A stretch of 64,000 nucleotides of DNA, taken from contig JAPFCR010000030.1 of assembly GCA_026169375.1 (NCBI GenBank), positions 62,001 through 126,000 on the forward strand. Reading direction: 5' to 3'. The notes under the pieces were generated by a model that saw only the letters and a list, made by a program, of their open reading frames with translations, was not told the DNA's origin and did not search any database. The position numbers were made by a program, and so were the translations under genes. Source of the DNA: Sporosarcina sp. (GTDB lineage Bacteria > Bacillota > Bacilli > Bacillales_A > Planococcaceae). Shown here piece after piece: positions 54,407 to 63,581 of this stretch; position 1 is the first letter of the stretch; every line of letters begins with the position of its first letter.

Positions 54407-55832
54407 GCTCTAACTCTCCTTTCTTAAGAGATTCAACGACTTCCTTAGGCTTCTCTGTTCCAAATGGATCTACTGTCGAAACATCCTCTTCCTCTTCGTC
54501 ATGAGGTCCTTTTTTAATGACCCGTACAAATAAGTACACCATAACCGCCGCAAGGATTAAGTAAACTATCGAAAACGCAATAAGCGAAAACAAAACCTTT
54601 CCTGCTGATACGTTCGGTGAAACTGCATCTGCGGTTTTCATCAGTCCATTCACAACCCACGGCTGTCTTCCAATTTCCGACATAATCCATCCGAATGAGT
54701 TTCCGATGAATGGAAGGAATATTGCTGGAATCATGAACTTTAAATATTTCGTGCTCGCTGCTAATTTCTTTCTATAGGAGAGGAATAATCCTAATCCACT
54801 TAATAAAATTAAGATCCCTCCTGTTCCCGCCATAATACGGAAACTCCAGAAAGTCGTTTTAACAGGTGGGACATAGTTTCCATCCCCGTATTTTAAAACG
54901 TATTTTTCTTGTAGCGTGTTCATTCCCTCAACTTTACCTTGGAACTTTCCATACGCTAAATAACTGAGCACATACGGAACATCGATTCTTCCCGTACTCT
55001 CTTTGTTTTCAACGTCAATATTCGCAACGAGTGTCCAAGCTGCTGGATCACCACTGTCTTCCCATAATCCTTCAGCAGCCGCCATTTTCATAGGCTGAGC
55101 ATGCATTAGATAAGACGCTTGTGCGTGACCTGTGAAAGCAATTGCAAGACCAGAAACAAGTCCCATCACTAATGCAATATTCATAGAACGCTTGAAAATT
55201 TCAACGTCTTTCTTCTTAATTAAATACCATGCGCTTACACCTGCAACGAAAAATGCACCTGTAGCAAAACTACCAAATACTGTATGTGGAAATGCAACCC
55301 ATAACTTTTCGTTTGTTAGGATTGCTAGAAAGTCATTCATTTCTGCACGGCCATTTTCTAACACAAATCCAACAGGATTATGCATAAACGAGTTTGCTGC
55401 CATAATCCAAAATGCCGATAAAATTGTACCAAGTGAAACGAGCCAAATACTTGCTAAGTGGAGTTTTTTCGGTAGTTTATCGCGTCCGAACATCCACACA
55501 CCAATGAATGTTGCTTCTAAAAAGAATGCAAGTAATGCTTCAAATGCTAACGGTGCGCCAAATATATCTCCGACAAAACGAGAATACGTAGACCAGTTCA
55601 TTCCAAACTGAAATTCTTGGAATATCCCTGTTACGGCTCCGATTGCGAAGTTGATAAGGAAGAAAACCATCCAAAACTTGGTCATTTTCCAATAGATTTC
55701 TTTTTTCTTAAAAACATATAGCGTCTGCATAATCGCGATTAATAACGCTAAGCCAATTGATAGTGGAACGAATATAAAGTGAAACAATGTTGTCGAAGCG
55801 AACTGAATTCTCGCAAGTATTAACGCATCCAT
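54393..55832 (-). CDS. cydA: Cytochrome bd oxidase subunit I (CydA)
   Basis: 479 aa, nine helices. Haem ligand candidates are the His in TTLFHFIFVPLSIGL (about residue 18), the His in TGHAQASYLMHAQPMKMAA and the Met in the later WIMSEIGRQPWVVNGLM region. The GRQPW motif is conserved. High-affinity quinol oxidase for low oxygen, which fits with the nar genes. It lacks the long Q-loop of E. coli CydA, as usual for Firmicutes. Confidence 0.96.
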   Translation of the reverse strand: MDALILARIQFASTTLFHFIFVPLSIGLALLIAIMQTLYVFKKKEIYWKMTKFWMVFFLINFAIGAVTGIFQEFQFGMNWSTYSRFVGDIFGAPLAFEALLAFFLEATFIGVWMFGRDKLPKKLHLASIWLVSLGTILSAFWIMAANSFMHNPVGFVLENGRAEMNDFLAILTNEKLWVAFPHTVFGSFATGAFFVAGVSAWYLIKKKDVEIFKRSMNIALVMGLVSGLAIAFTGHAQASYLMHAQPMKMAAAEGLWEDSGDPAAWTLVANIDVENKESTGRIDVPYVLSYLAYGKFQGKVEGMNTLQEKYVLKYGDGNYVPPVKTTFWSFRIMAGTGGILILLSGLGLFLSYRKKLAASTKYLKFMIPAIFLPFIGNSFGWIMSEIGRQPWVVNGLMKTADAVSPNVSAGKVLFSLIAFSIVYLILAAVMVYLFVRVIKKGPHDEEEEDVSTVDPFGTEKPKEVVESLKKGELEHATK

Positions 55833-55868
55833 CTAATCTGATCCCTCCATAAAATAATTACTCTTTAT

Positions 55869-55911
55869 AGTATAACGGGAGTCGGAGAATAGTTTGTGAA
55901 CAATTGAACAA
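55869..55911 (-). promoter_or_regulatory. cydA promoter with possible Rex site
   Basis: Minus-strand -10 TATACT (55869-55874) lies 37 nt from the start codon. TTGTGAA-CAAT-TGAACAA at 55894-55911 matches the Rex consensus TTGTGAA-N4-TTCACAA in its left arm and 5 of 7 bases on the right, and it covers the -35 region. The remaining 350 nt of this gap up to queT are AT-rich, with scattered TTCACAAA-like half sites and no gene. Confidence 0.45.
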
Positions 55912-56270
55912 ATGTTTGTTACAATATTGGTAACTCTGTATTATGACAAATTTGTTACTGTACCGTTTTATTCACAAATCATACACATTATGACTTGACT
56001 AGGTTTTCTTGTAACAATCCTGCCTTATTTGAATTCTGCTACATTCATATTCTCCTAACAGTGTATAACAGATAACTTGAAAAAACTCGCAAATTTCACA
56101 AACTTTTATACGCTAAAAATGCCTGTCTTCTTTAAAATAAGAACTTTAGATAGAATACAGTCAATAGCATGTTCGTTATTCTTATTGGAAAATGCAATTA
56201 TGAAGTTGATTAACCTGCAAAATATACATATAAAATTAACTATGTTATACTGAAAGGCGTTCTTTTTCAA

Positions 56271-56308
56271 CGTGGTTCGTAACCATCCCACGATAAAAAA
56301 CTAAGGAG
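56271..56308 (+). ncRNA. PreQ1-I riboswitch
   Basis: CGTGG-TTCGTAACCATC-CCACG hairpin followed by ATAAAAAACTAAGGAG: the P1 stem, the C-rich loop and the A-rich tail that pairs back are all as in preQ1 class I. The tail contains the ribosome binding site of queT, so ligand should block translation. A TATACT -10 lies at 56246-56251. Confidence 0.9.
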
Positions 56309-56317
56309 ATATGTATC

Positions 56318-56818
56318 ATGAAAATCAAAACAATGGCGACAAGTGGCGTAATCGCTGCACTTTATGTTGCTGTTTCATTTTTAATTGCCCCATTTGGATT
56401 TACACATATTCAATTTCGCGTATCGGAAATCTTTAATCACCTCATCGTCTTCAACAAAAAATACATTTTTGGGATTGTGACAGGGGTATTTATTACAAAT
56501 TTAATATTATCCCCGATTGCAGTGGATATTTTTTTTGGCGTGCTTCATTCAGCGATTGCGCTATCCATTACAATAATCACTGGAAAATTCATTAAAGGAA
56601 CTTTAACACGTATGATTGTAAATACAGTGGTGTTTACAGTAACAATGATCATTATTGCCTTTCAAATTACTGTCTTTGCTGACATTCCCGAATATAATGG
56701 GATGCCATTTTTATTCATTTACTTAACACTTGCGATCAGTGAACTCATTGTCATGACAATTGGTATCCCTTTGATGTCTGCTTTAAATAAACGCTTGAAT
56801 TTTAAAGCGCTCATATAA
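56318..56818 (+). CDS. queT: QueT-family queuosine precursor transporter
   Basis: 166 aa, ATG with AAGGAG sequestered by the riboswitch. About five to six helices; starts MATSGVIAALYVAVSFLIAPFGFTHIQFRVSEIFN, the usual QueT N-terminus. S-component of an energy-coupling-factor importer for preQ1 or a related base. The riboswitch upstream supports the substrate directly. Confidence 0.93.
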   Translation: MKIKTMATSGVIAALYVAVSFLIAPFGFTHIQFRVSEIFNHLIVFNKKYIFGIVTGVFITNLILSPIAVDIFFGVLHSAIALSITIITGKFIKGTLTRMIVNTVVFTVTMIIIAFQITVFADIPEYNGMPFLFIYLTLAISELIVMTIGIPLMSALNKRLNFKALI

Positions 56819-56900
56819 TGAAAGAACTCAAAAAGCGTTAACCTATAGAGGGCTTTTATATAATCAATTAGAATGACATGCTACGTAGGAGAGAAAACTC

Positions 56901-57131
56901 ATGTATATGACAATTCCAGAAGCTGCCGAATCTCTAGGCATGCCTGTTAGCCAAATCGCGAAATATATACGAGAAGGTCGTATTCGAGCAGTTGATGACG
57001 GGGAACAGTTCATGATCAACATGAATCAATTTCAAAACTATCATGAACAACTAGAACGGGCAAAGCAAGAAATCGATGAATGGCGAAAAAATTTTCTTTT
57101 GCCAGACCAAGATGTGAAAGATGAAGATTAA
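56901..57131 (+). CDS. Small helix-turn-helix (excisionase-family) DNA-binding protein
   Basis: 76 aa, ATG with AGGAG. MerR/excisionase-like HTH (TIPEAAESLGMPVSQIAKYIREGRIRAVDDGEQFMI) followed by an acidic helical tail. Such short proteins occur as stand-alone regulators in Bacillales; no phage genes are nearby, so a true excisionase role is unlikely. Target unknown. Confidence 0.75.
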   Translation: MYMTIPEAAESLGMPVSQIAKYIREGRIRAVDDGEQFMINMNQFQNYHEQLERAKQEIDEWRKNFLLPDQDVKDED

Positions 57132-57134
57132 TTG

Positions 57135-57170
57135 AAACCTAAGAAAGCATTTTGTTTTCTTAGGTTTTTT
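57135..57170 (+). terminator. Terminator after the small HTH gene
   Basis: A 12-bp perfect stem (57135-57146 with 57156-57167) followed by a run of T. The 317 nt after it hold the promoter of the betaine transporter and otherwise nothing I can recognise. Confidence 0.88.
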
Positions 57171-57418
57171 GTTTTTAAATAAAAACTCTTTTTAGTATTA
57201 TTATTCCTATTAAAGGGAATCCTTCTTGTGGGGAATGACACATAAAACATATCTTTTAACGAGTGACTTTAGACTCATTCTTAGTTTTGTTTTGCAATTA
57301 AAAAATCAGCTATCCACTATTTTAAATAGTAACAAAAACTTCATACAAGTCACGTTTACCGACATATTTTAGTCACATTGATTTCCTTAAAAGCATATTC
57401 ATCTCGTCACGATTCAAT

Positions 57419-57446
57419 TTGCCTAAAAAACTAGTTATGGTATAGT
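57419..57446 (+). promoter_or_regulatory. Promoter of the BCCT transporter gene
   Basis: TTGCCT (57419-57424), 16-bp spacer, TATAGT (57441-57446), about 40 nt before the ATG. A vegetative-type promoter; osmotic control cannot be seen. Confidence 0.5.
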
Positions 57447-57487
57447 TGTCAATTATGTAAAACACTCAAGCAAAAATAGGGGGAGAC

Positions 57488-58978
57488 ATGAAGAAAATAT
57501 CGAAAGTATTTTTTATTACAATTGCATTAATAATTATTGCAGTTGGTTACGGTGCTATTGCGCCGGAAAGTTTTGAAGCCGTTACAACAAGCGCGAAGAA
57601 TTTTGTGGCATCTACATTTGGTTGGTATTATTTGGTGCTTATGTCGTTTATGGTTGCACTCGCAATCTTTTTATTGTTAAGTCCTTACGGGAAAATCCGT
57701 CTAGGGAAAGATCATGAACGGCCACAATTTTCAACAGTGACATGGATTGCGATGCTTTTTTCAGCAGGTATGGGAATCGGTCTTGTTTTCTACGGAGCAG
57801 CTGAACCACTATCACACTTTGCTGTTGACTCTGCTACAGAAGAGCTAAATACAGCGGCCGCTTTTAAAGAAGGGTTAAGACAATCTTACTTCCACTGGGG
57901 CTTACACATTTGGGCAATGTACGGGGTCGTTGCTTTATCTTTAGCTTTTTTCCAATTTAGAAAAAACGAGCCTGGGTTAATTTCAGCAACATTGAAGCCG
58001 ATTTTCGGTGATAAAATGAATGGTCCTTGGGGAATTCTCGTTGACGTTTTAGCTGTATTTGCAACAGCTTTTGGTGTTGCAACATCTCTCGGCTTCGGTG
58101 CTGTTCAAATTAACGCCGGTTTAAATCATTTATTCGGTATTACAATCGGTATTCAGTCTCAATTTATTATTGTTGCAGTTGTTACAGTTTTATTTATTGC
58201 TTCTGCATGGACAGGATTGAGTAAAGGGATTAAATATTTATCAAATATGAACTTAGTAGTCGCGTTTATCCTACTCGCGCTAGTCGTGATTCTTGGTCCA
58301 ACATTACTGATTTTTAACATGTTTACTGAAACTTTTGGTGGTTATCTCTCTAACTTAATAGAGATGAGTATGCGTACTGCACCATTAGACGAAGGTAGAC
58401 GTGCATGGCTAGATGGTTGGACAATCTTCTACTGGGCTTGGTGGATTGCATGGGCTCCATTTGTCAGTATGTTTATTGCACGTGTTTCTAGAGGTCGTAC
58501 AATCCGCGAATTTTTAGTAGGTATACTTGTTGCACCTACACTTCTTGGCGCATTCTGGTTCGCAGCATTTGGCTCTACTGCAATCGATGTTCAAATGAGT
58601 GGAGTTGTTGATTTAAGTCAGTTTAGTACAGAATTAACGATTTTCGAAATGTTTGATGCGATGCCGTGGTCTTTACTATTGTCCGTCATAGCAATTATTT
58701 TAATCGCTTCTTTCTTTATTACATCAGCTGACTCTGCAACCTTCGTTCTTGGCATGCAGTCAACAAACGGTTCTTTAACACCACCTAACAATGTTAAACT
58801 CATTTGGGGACTGATTCAGTCAACGATTGCAGTTATTTTGTTATCAGTAAATGGTTTAACTGCTTTACAAAATACAATTATCATCGCTGCACTACCTTTC
58901 TCATTCGTCATGTGGCTCATGGTAGTAGCGCTTATCAAAGCACTGAAAGCTGAAATGTTATTAATGAAAAAGAAATAA
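57488..58978 (+). CDS. BCCT-family betaine/choline transporter (OpuD-like)
   Basis: 496 aa, ATG with GGGGGAG. Twelve helices. BCCT signatures MLFSAGMGIGLVFYGAAEPLSHF near residue 95, FHWGLHIW, and the Trp-rich IFYWAWWIAWAPFVSMFIARVSRGRTIREF near residue 318. Sodium-coupled uptake of glycine betaine or related osmolytes; the Trp box argues for a quaternary amine. The C-terminal tail is short (LLMKKK), so turgor sensing like that of BetP is less likely. Confidence 0.93.
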   Translation: MKKISKVFFITIALIIIAVGYGAIAPESFEAVTTSAKNFVASTFGWYYLVLMSFMVALAIFLLLSPYGKIRLGKDHERPQFSTVTWIAMLFSAGMGIGLVFYGAAEPLSHFAVDSATEELNTAAAFKEGLRQSYFHWGLHIWAMYGVVALSLAFFQFRKNEPGLISATLKPIFGDKMNGPWGILVDVLAVFATAFGVATSLGFGAVQINAGLNHLFGITIGIQSQFIIVAVVTVLFIASAWTGLSKGIKYLSNMNLVVAFILLALVVILGPTLLIFNMFTETFGGYLSNLIEMSMRTAPLDEGRRAWLDGWTIFYWAWWIAWAPFVSMFIARVSRGRTIREFLVGILVAPTLLGAFWFAAFGSTAIDVQMSGVVDLSQFSTELTIFEMFDAMPWSLLLSVIAIILIASFFITSADSATFVLGMQSTNGSLTPPNNVKLIWGLIQSTIAVILLSVNGLTALQNTIIIAALPFSFVMWLMVVALIKALKAEMLLMKKK

Positions 58979-58998
58979 CTTTAGTAAAAATAGATAAA

Positions 58999-59045
58999 TA
59001 AAAGAGGATGTCGTCAGCTTTGTATGCTAATGACATCCTCTTTTA
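58999..59045 (+). terminator. Terminator after the BCCT gene
   Basis: A long stem (aaaagaggatgtc arm near 59000-59014 with gacatcctctttt near 59032-59044) and T-run, 20 nt past the stop; symmetric enough to work from both sides. Confidence 0.88.
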
Positions 59046-59061
59046 TGTTTATAAACGAAAA

Positions 59062-59113
59062 GACTAGCATCTCATTATCTTTCAAATTACGAAAGCTTAA
59101 TAAGACGCTAGTC
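59062..59113 (-). terminator. Putative terminator after hom
   Basis: Outer stem gactagc/gctagtc (59062-59068 with 59107-59113) enclosing a smaller ctttc/gaaag hairpin, with TCTTTTC following on the minus strand. It is 11 nt past the hom stop. Confidence 0.6.
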
Positions 59114-59123
59114 AACTCATTCA

Positions 59124-60110
59124 TTAACTTGAGATTAGTTCACGCTTTCTTGTATTTACGATTTGAATAAGGTCATTGATCATTGCGCTTCCTGTTGGAT
59201 ACATGCCCGCACCTGGGCCCGTGAGTGTTAAAGCACCTAAATATTCAGTATCTAAAATAATCGAGTTATCTACACCGTCTATTCCGTAAAACGGATGATT
59301 CGCACCGATTAAAACTGGACCAATACTACCCGAAAGATTTCCGTTCTCATCGATTTGAATTTCAGCAATATGACGATAGCGTAACTTCCCTCGGTTAGCT
59401 TCTATAATATCTTCATGCGTTAATTGTGCGATGCCCTGAATGTCAATTGTTTCCCAAACAGGTTGCTTTCCAAATGCGAGCTTACTTAAAATCATTAATT
59501 TTCGAAATGCGTCTTTCCCACTCACATCATCTGTCGGGTCTGCTTCTGCATAACCTAATGCTTGCGCTTCTTTTAACGCCGCTTTAAAAGACAGTCCTTC
59601 TTGTCTCATTTGTGTTAATATGAAATTTGAAGTACCATTCAAAATACCTTGGATGCGCTTGATACGGTCACCTGCCAATAAATTTTTCACTGTTTGAATA
59701 ATCGGCACGCCACCAGCCGTTGTGGCTTCGAAACCAATTTCAATTCCACACACTTCTGCTTGCTGTAATAACGCAGGACCATGAGCTGCAAACATTGCTT
59801 TATTTGCGGTAATTACATCGTACCCTTTCGAAATCGCTTCTGATAAGTATGTGTAAGCCGGCTCCTCTCCGATAATTGCTTCAAAGATCACATCGAGTTG
59901 AGGCTGTTCAAAAACCTCGCGAATATTATTTGTCACTTGAACACCAGGCGTTGGCATTCTTTCTTTAGCTATATCGTTCACTAAAATCGTTGTGACATCA
60001 ATTGTATACCCTGTTTGTCGTTTAATTTCTTGCTTTTTTTCATTTAAAATTCGGTAAATGCCTTCTCCTACTGTCCCAAAGCCAAGTATTGCAGCTTTAA
60101 TTGTCGGCAT
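59124..60110 (-). CDS. hom: Homoserine dehydrogenase, short form without ACT domain
   Basis: 328 aa, ATG with GGGAGG. NAD(P)-binding motif ILGFGTVGEGIYRIL at the N-terminus, TANKAMFA, GVPIIQTVKNLLAGDRI, GILNGTSNFILTQM and catalytic ADPTDDVSGKDAFRKL. It ends after the catalytic domain (MYPTGSAMINDLIQI), so the roughly 100-residue regulatory ACT domain of typical Bacillus Hom is missing and threonine feedback may be lost. It follows metX by 117 nt; probably supplies homoserine for methionine. Confidence 0.92.
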   Translation of the reverse strand: MPTIKAAILGFGTVGEGIYRILNEKKQEIKRQTGYTIDVTTILVNDIAKERMPTPGVQVTNNIREVFEQPQLDVIFEAIIGEEPAYTYLSEAISKGYDVITANKAMFAAHGPALLQQAEVCGIEIGFEATTAGGVPIIQTVKNLLAGDRIKRIQGILNGTSNFILTQMRQEGLSFKAALKEAQALGYAEADPTDDVSGKDAFRKLMILSKLAFGKQPVWETIDIQGIAQLTHEDIIEANRGKLRYRHIAEIQIDENGNLSGSIGPVLIGANHPFYGIDGVDNSIILDTEYLGALTLTGPGAGMYPTGSAMINDLIQIVNTRKRELISS

Positions 60111-60227
60111 AATGCCACCTCCCTGAACTATCTTACGTAATTTCTACAGCTAATACATATGTCGCGTTTTTTATTTTCACGCAATACATTCATTTACATT
60201 TGTTCTATTTTACGTGTAGGTTATCGT

Positions 60228-61139
60228 TCAACCGATTTTCAGCTCTCGCTTATTCATTGGCATATACTCCACACATTCCTTAAGATTAGGATTTTCCGAT
60301 GCAAGAAAGAGAAATTGTTGAATCAAAAATCCCCACTTCTCAAACTCCGTCAAAAATCCATCATGACCAAATTTAGTATTGACTAAACAAAAGGATGCGT
60401 CCGGTAGTAAATCAGCAAATGCATGAATCTTTTCAGGTGGATAAAGTAAGTCAAGTGTAAAGCCTAATAATACTGTTTTGGCTTTAATTTTCTTTGCAGC
60501 TTCTGTAACTCCACCGCGTCCTCTTCCGATATCATGCGTATTTAATGCGCGCAATAAAACGCAATAACTATTGGACTCAAAATGGCTTGATATTTTCCTG
60601 CTAACATGATTCAAGTAAGATGCTACTTCATATTCGCCTAAAGAAGGTGTAACAGCAAGCGGAATGAGTAAGTCCATATCATCCGGATACATAATGCCCC
60701 ATTCAAGCACACGCATCCCACCTAAGGAACCACCTATTACAGTATGCAATCGCTCGATGCCTAATGCCAAAAGTGCTTTTCTTTCTGCATTTACCATATC
60801 TCGTATTGTAATTTCAGGAAAACTTGATTTGTAAGCTGTATTTGTGTGCGGATTTTTAGATGTCGGTCCTGTTGAACCATTACATCCCCCAAGCACATTA
60901 AATGTAATAACCGCGTACTGATCCGTATCTACACTCTTTCCTGCACCAATCAGCCCACTCCACCAACCAGATTGTGTCACATTTCCAATTGTATGCTGAT
61001 TGCCTGTTAGTGCATGACAGACAAGAATCGTTGGTGCATGATCTTTTCTAGCCCATTCATAAGCAAGATGGACTTGGTCGAGTACAATCCCAGATTCCAA
61101 AGTTAAACTTCCAATCTCTACAGTGCCAATCTCCACCAA
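60228..61139 (-). CDS. metX: MetX-like homoserine O-acetyltransferase lacking the lid
   Basis: 303 aa, TTG start with AAGGGG 8 nt upstream. Alpha/beta hydrolase with MetX motifs CHALTGNQHT, NVLGGCNGSTGP and GGSLGGMRVLEW. Triad S138, D230 (GFTLDLLYPPE) and H259 (FGHDGFL). The S-to-D distance is 92 residues; canonical MetX has about 160 because a helical lid sits between. Here PLAVTPSLGEYEVASYL joins directly to NHVSRKISSHFESNSY. The frame is open, so it is not a pseudogene by sequence. Acetyl-CoA and homoserine substrates are presumed from metY next door. Confidence 0.85.
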   Translation of the reverse strand: MVEIGTVEIGSLTLESGIVLDQVHLAYEWARKDHAPTILVCHALTGNQHTIGNVTQSGWWSGLIGAGKSVDTDQYAVITFNVLGGCNGSTGPTSKNPHTNTAYKSSFPEITIRDMVNAERKALLALGIERLHTVIGGSLGGMRVLEWGIMYPDDMDLLIPLAVTPSLGEYEVASYLNHVSRKISSHFESNSYCVLLRALNTHDIGRGRGGVTEAAKKIKAKTVLLGFTLDLLYPPEKIHAFADLLPDASFCLVNTKFGHDGFLTEFEKWGFLIQQFLFLASENPNLKECVEYMPMNKRELKIG

Positions 61140-61155
61140 AGTCTCATCCCCTTTT

Positions 61156-62454
61156 TTACTGTTGACCTGCGCTTACTGGCGCTGCCTTTTCAATTGCTTG
61201 GGCAAGATCGGCAATAATATCTTCTGTCGATTCTAATCCAACTGATAAACGGATTAACTCTTCCGACACACCAGCTTTCTTTAAATCTTCTGAACTCAAT
61301 TGTTGATGGGTTGTCGATGCTGGGTGAATAATTAAGGACTTTGCATCCCCTACGTTTGCGACATGTGACCAAATCTTCACATTGTCAATCACTTTACGAC
61401 CTGCATCACGATCCCCTTTAATGCCGAAGTTTACAATGGATCCGAATCCATTTTTCAAATATTTTTTACTTGCTTCGTATGAAGGATGTTCTTCGAGTCC
61501 GTTATAAGTGACCCACTCTACAGAAGGATGACTCTTCAAATACTTTGCAATTTCCAATGCATTTTCATTATGCTTTGGCACACGTAAATGAAGTGTTTCC
61601 AATCCCTGTAAAAAGTTAAATGCGTTATCAGGACTTAAACACGGTCCAAAGTCTCGTAATAATTGTACACGTAATTTCGTCGCAAACGCCGCATCCGGAA
61701 CATCTATGCCGTAACGAAGCCCGTGATAAGTCTCATCTGGCTCTGTAAATCCAGGAAATCTTCCTTCTGTCCAATCAAATTTTCCACCATCCACCACAAC
61801 ACCACCAATTGATGTTCCGTGTCCGCCAATCCACTTTGTTGCTGAATGAATGACTACATCCGCGCCAAATTCAATCGGATTACTCCCGTATGGCGTTGAG
61901 AATGTGCTATCAACAAGTAAAGGTAACCCATTCTCATGCGCAACTTTAGCGACTTCTTCAATATCTAATACATGTAAGCTTGGATTTGCAATTGATTCTG
62001 CAAAAATTGCTTTGGTTTTATTTGTAATTGCCGCGCGGAAGTTTTCAGGATCTGTTGCATCTACAAACTTCACATCAATGCCGTAACGTGGCAATGTAGC
62101 TGTAAATAAGTTATACGTTCCACCATATAAATTTTCGGCTGCAAGGATTTCATCACCTGCACTTGCAATGTTTAAAATCGAGAATGCAATAGCTGCCATA
62201 CCTGAAGCCAATCCTACCGCCGCTGTTCCGCCTTCAAGAAGCGCAATTCGTTGTTCAAAAGCATCTGTTGTTGGGTTCGTAATTCTTGTATAAATATTCC
62301 CAGCCTCTTTTAAAGCAAATACATTCTGAGCTTGCTCAGTGCTTTTAAATACATAGGATGTTGTTCTATGTATCGGAAGGGCACGTGATCCTGTTGTTGG
62401 GTCTGGTTCTTGCCCACCATGTAAAAGTAGTGTTTCAGGTTTATAGTTTGTCAT
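61156..62454 (-). CDS. metY: O-acetylhomoserine sulfhydrylase MetY
   Basis: 432 aa, ATG with GGAGG. PLP enzyme of the Cys/Met metabolism family: ALPIHRTTSYVFKSTEQA, GMAAIAFSILNIASAGDEI, VDSTFSTPYGSNPIEFGADVVIHSATKWIGGHGT with the PLP Lys in SATKW near residue 209, and SIVNFGIKG. Makes homocysteine from O-acetylhomoserine and sulfide. First gene after the S-box; metX follows by 16 nt. Confidence 0.95.
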   Translation of the reverse strand: MTNYKPETLLLHGGQEPDPTTGSRALPIHRTTSYVFKSTEQAQNVFALKEAGNIYTRITNPTTDAFEQRIALLEGGTAAVGLASGMAAIAFSILNIASAGDEILAAENLYGGTYNLFTATLPRYGIDVKFVDATDPENFRAAITNKTKAIFAESIANPSLHVLDIEEVAKVAHENGLPLLVDSTFSTPYGSNPIEFGADVVIHSATKWIGGHGTSIGGVVVDGGKFDWTEGRFPGFTEPDETYHGLRYGIDVPDAAFATKLRVQLLRDFGPCLSPDNAFNFLQGLETLHLRVPKHNENALEIAKYLKSHPSVEWVTYNGLEEHPSYEASKKYLKNGFGSIVNFGIKGDRDAGRKVIDNVKIWSHVANVGDAKSLIIHPASTTHQQLSSEDLKKAGVSEELIRLSVGLESTEDIIADLAQAIEKAAPVSAGQQ

Positions 62455-62515
62455 TATTCATTACCTCCAAAGTTTTTTGATGGATTGTCACGACGGACGA
62501 GGAAAAATGAATATC

Positions 62516-62685
62516 AAAAAACCCTCTTCGTTAAAGAAGAGGGTTTGAGCTTATCGCTAAATTCCTCCTCTCATCTCTCAGACTGTTCACACAGATCTGT
62601 AGGAAGTAGCACCTTTGCTAAAGTTTTCACTCGCTGGTTGCCGGGCATCACAGGGCCTATTCCCTCCGCCTCTCTTGATAAGAGT
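62516..62685 (-). ncRNA. SAM-I riboswitch (S-box) with terminator upstream of metY
   Basis: Minus-strand P1 strand TTATCAAGAGAGGCGGAGGG near 62683, conserved GGCCCTGTGATGCCCGGCAAC and CAAAGGTGCTACTTCCTACAG elements, closing strand GCGATAAG near 62550, then a terminator (aaaccctcttc/gaagagggttt at 62518-62546). Controls metY-metX-hom. It occupies half of the 347-nt gap up to the TauE-like gene. Confidence 0.95.
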
Positions 62686-62801
62686 ATAAAAATTCTGATT
62701 TCCATCTTGTTACACAGTATAAGTCTAATTAAACTGAAAAGTCAAGAGGTTTTTTAAATAAAGTCAATTCAGCATTATATGTTTTTAAAATGTGATTCAT
62801 C

Positions 62802-63575
62802 TTAAAAGTCAAACCATATTTTGATAGCTGTTGCTAAAATTAAAACAGCTAATATCCCTTGTAAAGCTTTCGTATTCATTCTTTGCCCTACTTTTGCACC
62901 TAGTGGGGATGCAATAATACTGGCAATAATCATAATCGCCGCTGGACCATATAAAACTTGCCCAGTGACAATTTTTCCAACTGTTGAACCAATCGATGAA
63001 ATAAATGTAATCCCTAGAGATGTAGCAATGGTCATCCGCATTGGAATCTTCAATACGACTAACATAATAGGTACTAAAATAAACGCACCAGCCGCACCTA
63101 CAATCCCTGCACCAATCCCAACGATGAACGATAAAGAAGAGGCGAGCCATTTATTAAATTCCAACTCTCCCTTCGTTTGTTGTACGGCTCCCTTTTTAGG
63201 TATAAACATCATCACGGCAGCAATTGTTGCAAGTATCCCGTAAATGAAGTTAATAGTATTTTCAGAGAGCCCGTTTGAGCCATATCCCCCAATAAAACTA
63301 CCCAGTAAAATACTCACACCCATATATAAAATCAGGCTCGTATTAATATAACCACTTTTACGATAAGCAAGAACACCTGAAATTGTTGCAAAAAATACTT
63401 GAATCGCGCTAATTCCCGCAACTTCATGTGAGGTGAAAGCGGCTAACCCGACAAGTGGCGGGATATAAAGTAGTAGCGGATATTTAATAATCGAGCCACC
63501 TATCCCGACCATGCCAGATATAAAGGATCCAATAAATCCGATTAAAAAGAGGACGATGATGAATAAAATATCCAT
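62802..63575 (-). CDS. TauE/SafE-family sulfite or organosulfur exporter
   Basis: 257 aa, ATG with AAAGGG. Eight or so helices; signatures [27 protein letters not shown] at the N-terminus and [33 protein letters not shown] in the second repeat. The DUF81/TauE type exports sulfite, sulfonates or related anions. It is 6 nt downstream of the TusA-like gene, which supports a sulfur role. Confidence 0.9.
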   Translation of the reverse strand: MDILFIIVLFLIGFIGSFISGMVGIGGSIIKYPLLLYIPPLVGLAAFTSHEVAGISAIQVFFATISGVLAYRKSGYINTSLILYMGVSILLGSFIGGYGSNGLSENTINFIYGILATIAAVMMFIPKKGAVQQTKGELEFNKWLASSLSFIVGIGAGIVGAAGAFILVPIMLVVLKIPMRMTIATSLGITFISSIGSTVGKIVTGQVLYGPAAIMIIASIIASPLGAKVGQRMNTKALQGILAVLILATAIKIWFDF

Positions 63576-63581
63576 CTGAAA

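Noticed and set aside
56106..56291. 61-codon minus-strand ORF upstream of queT
   Set aside because: It runs antisense through the preQ1 leader, has no ribosome binding site, and its composition matches AT-rich non-coding DNA.
56901..57131. Excisionase of a mobile element
   Set aside because: The HTH fits, but there is no integrase, no attachment repeats and no phage gene nearby.
60228..61139. metX as a pseudogene
   Set aside because: The frame is open, the start has a good site and all triad residues remain; only the lid is missing.
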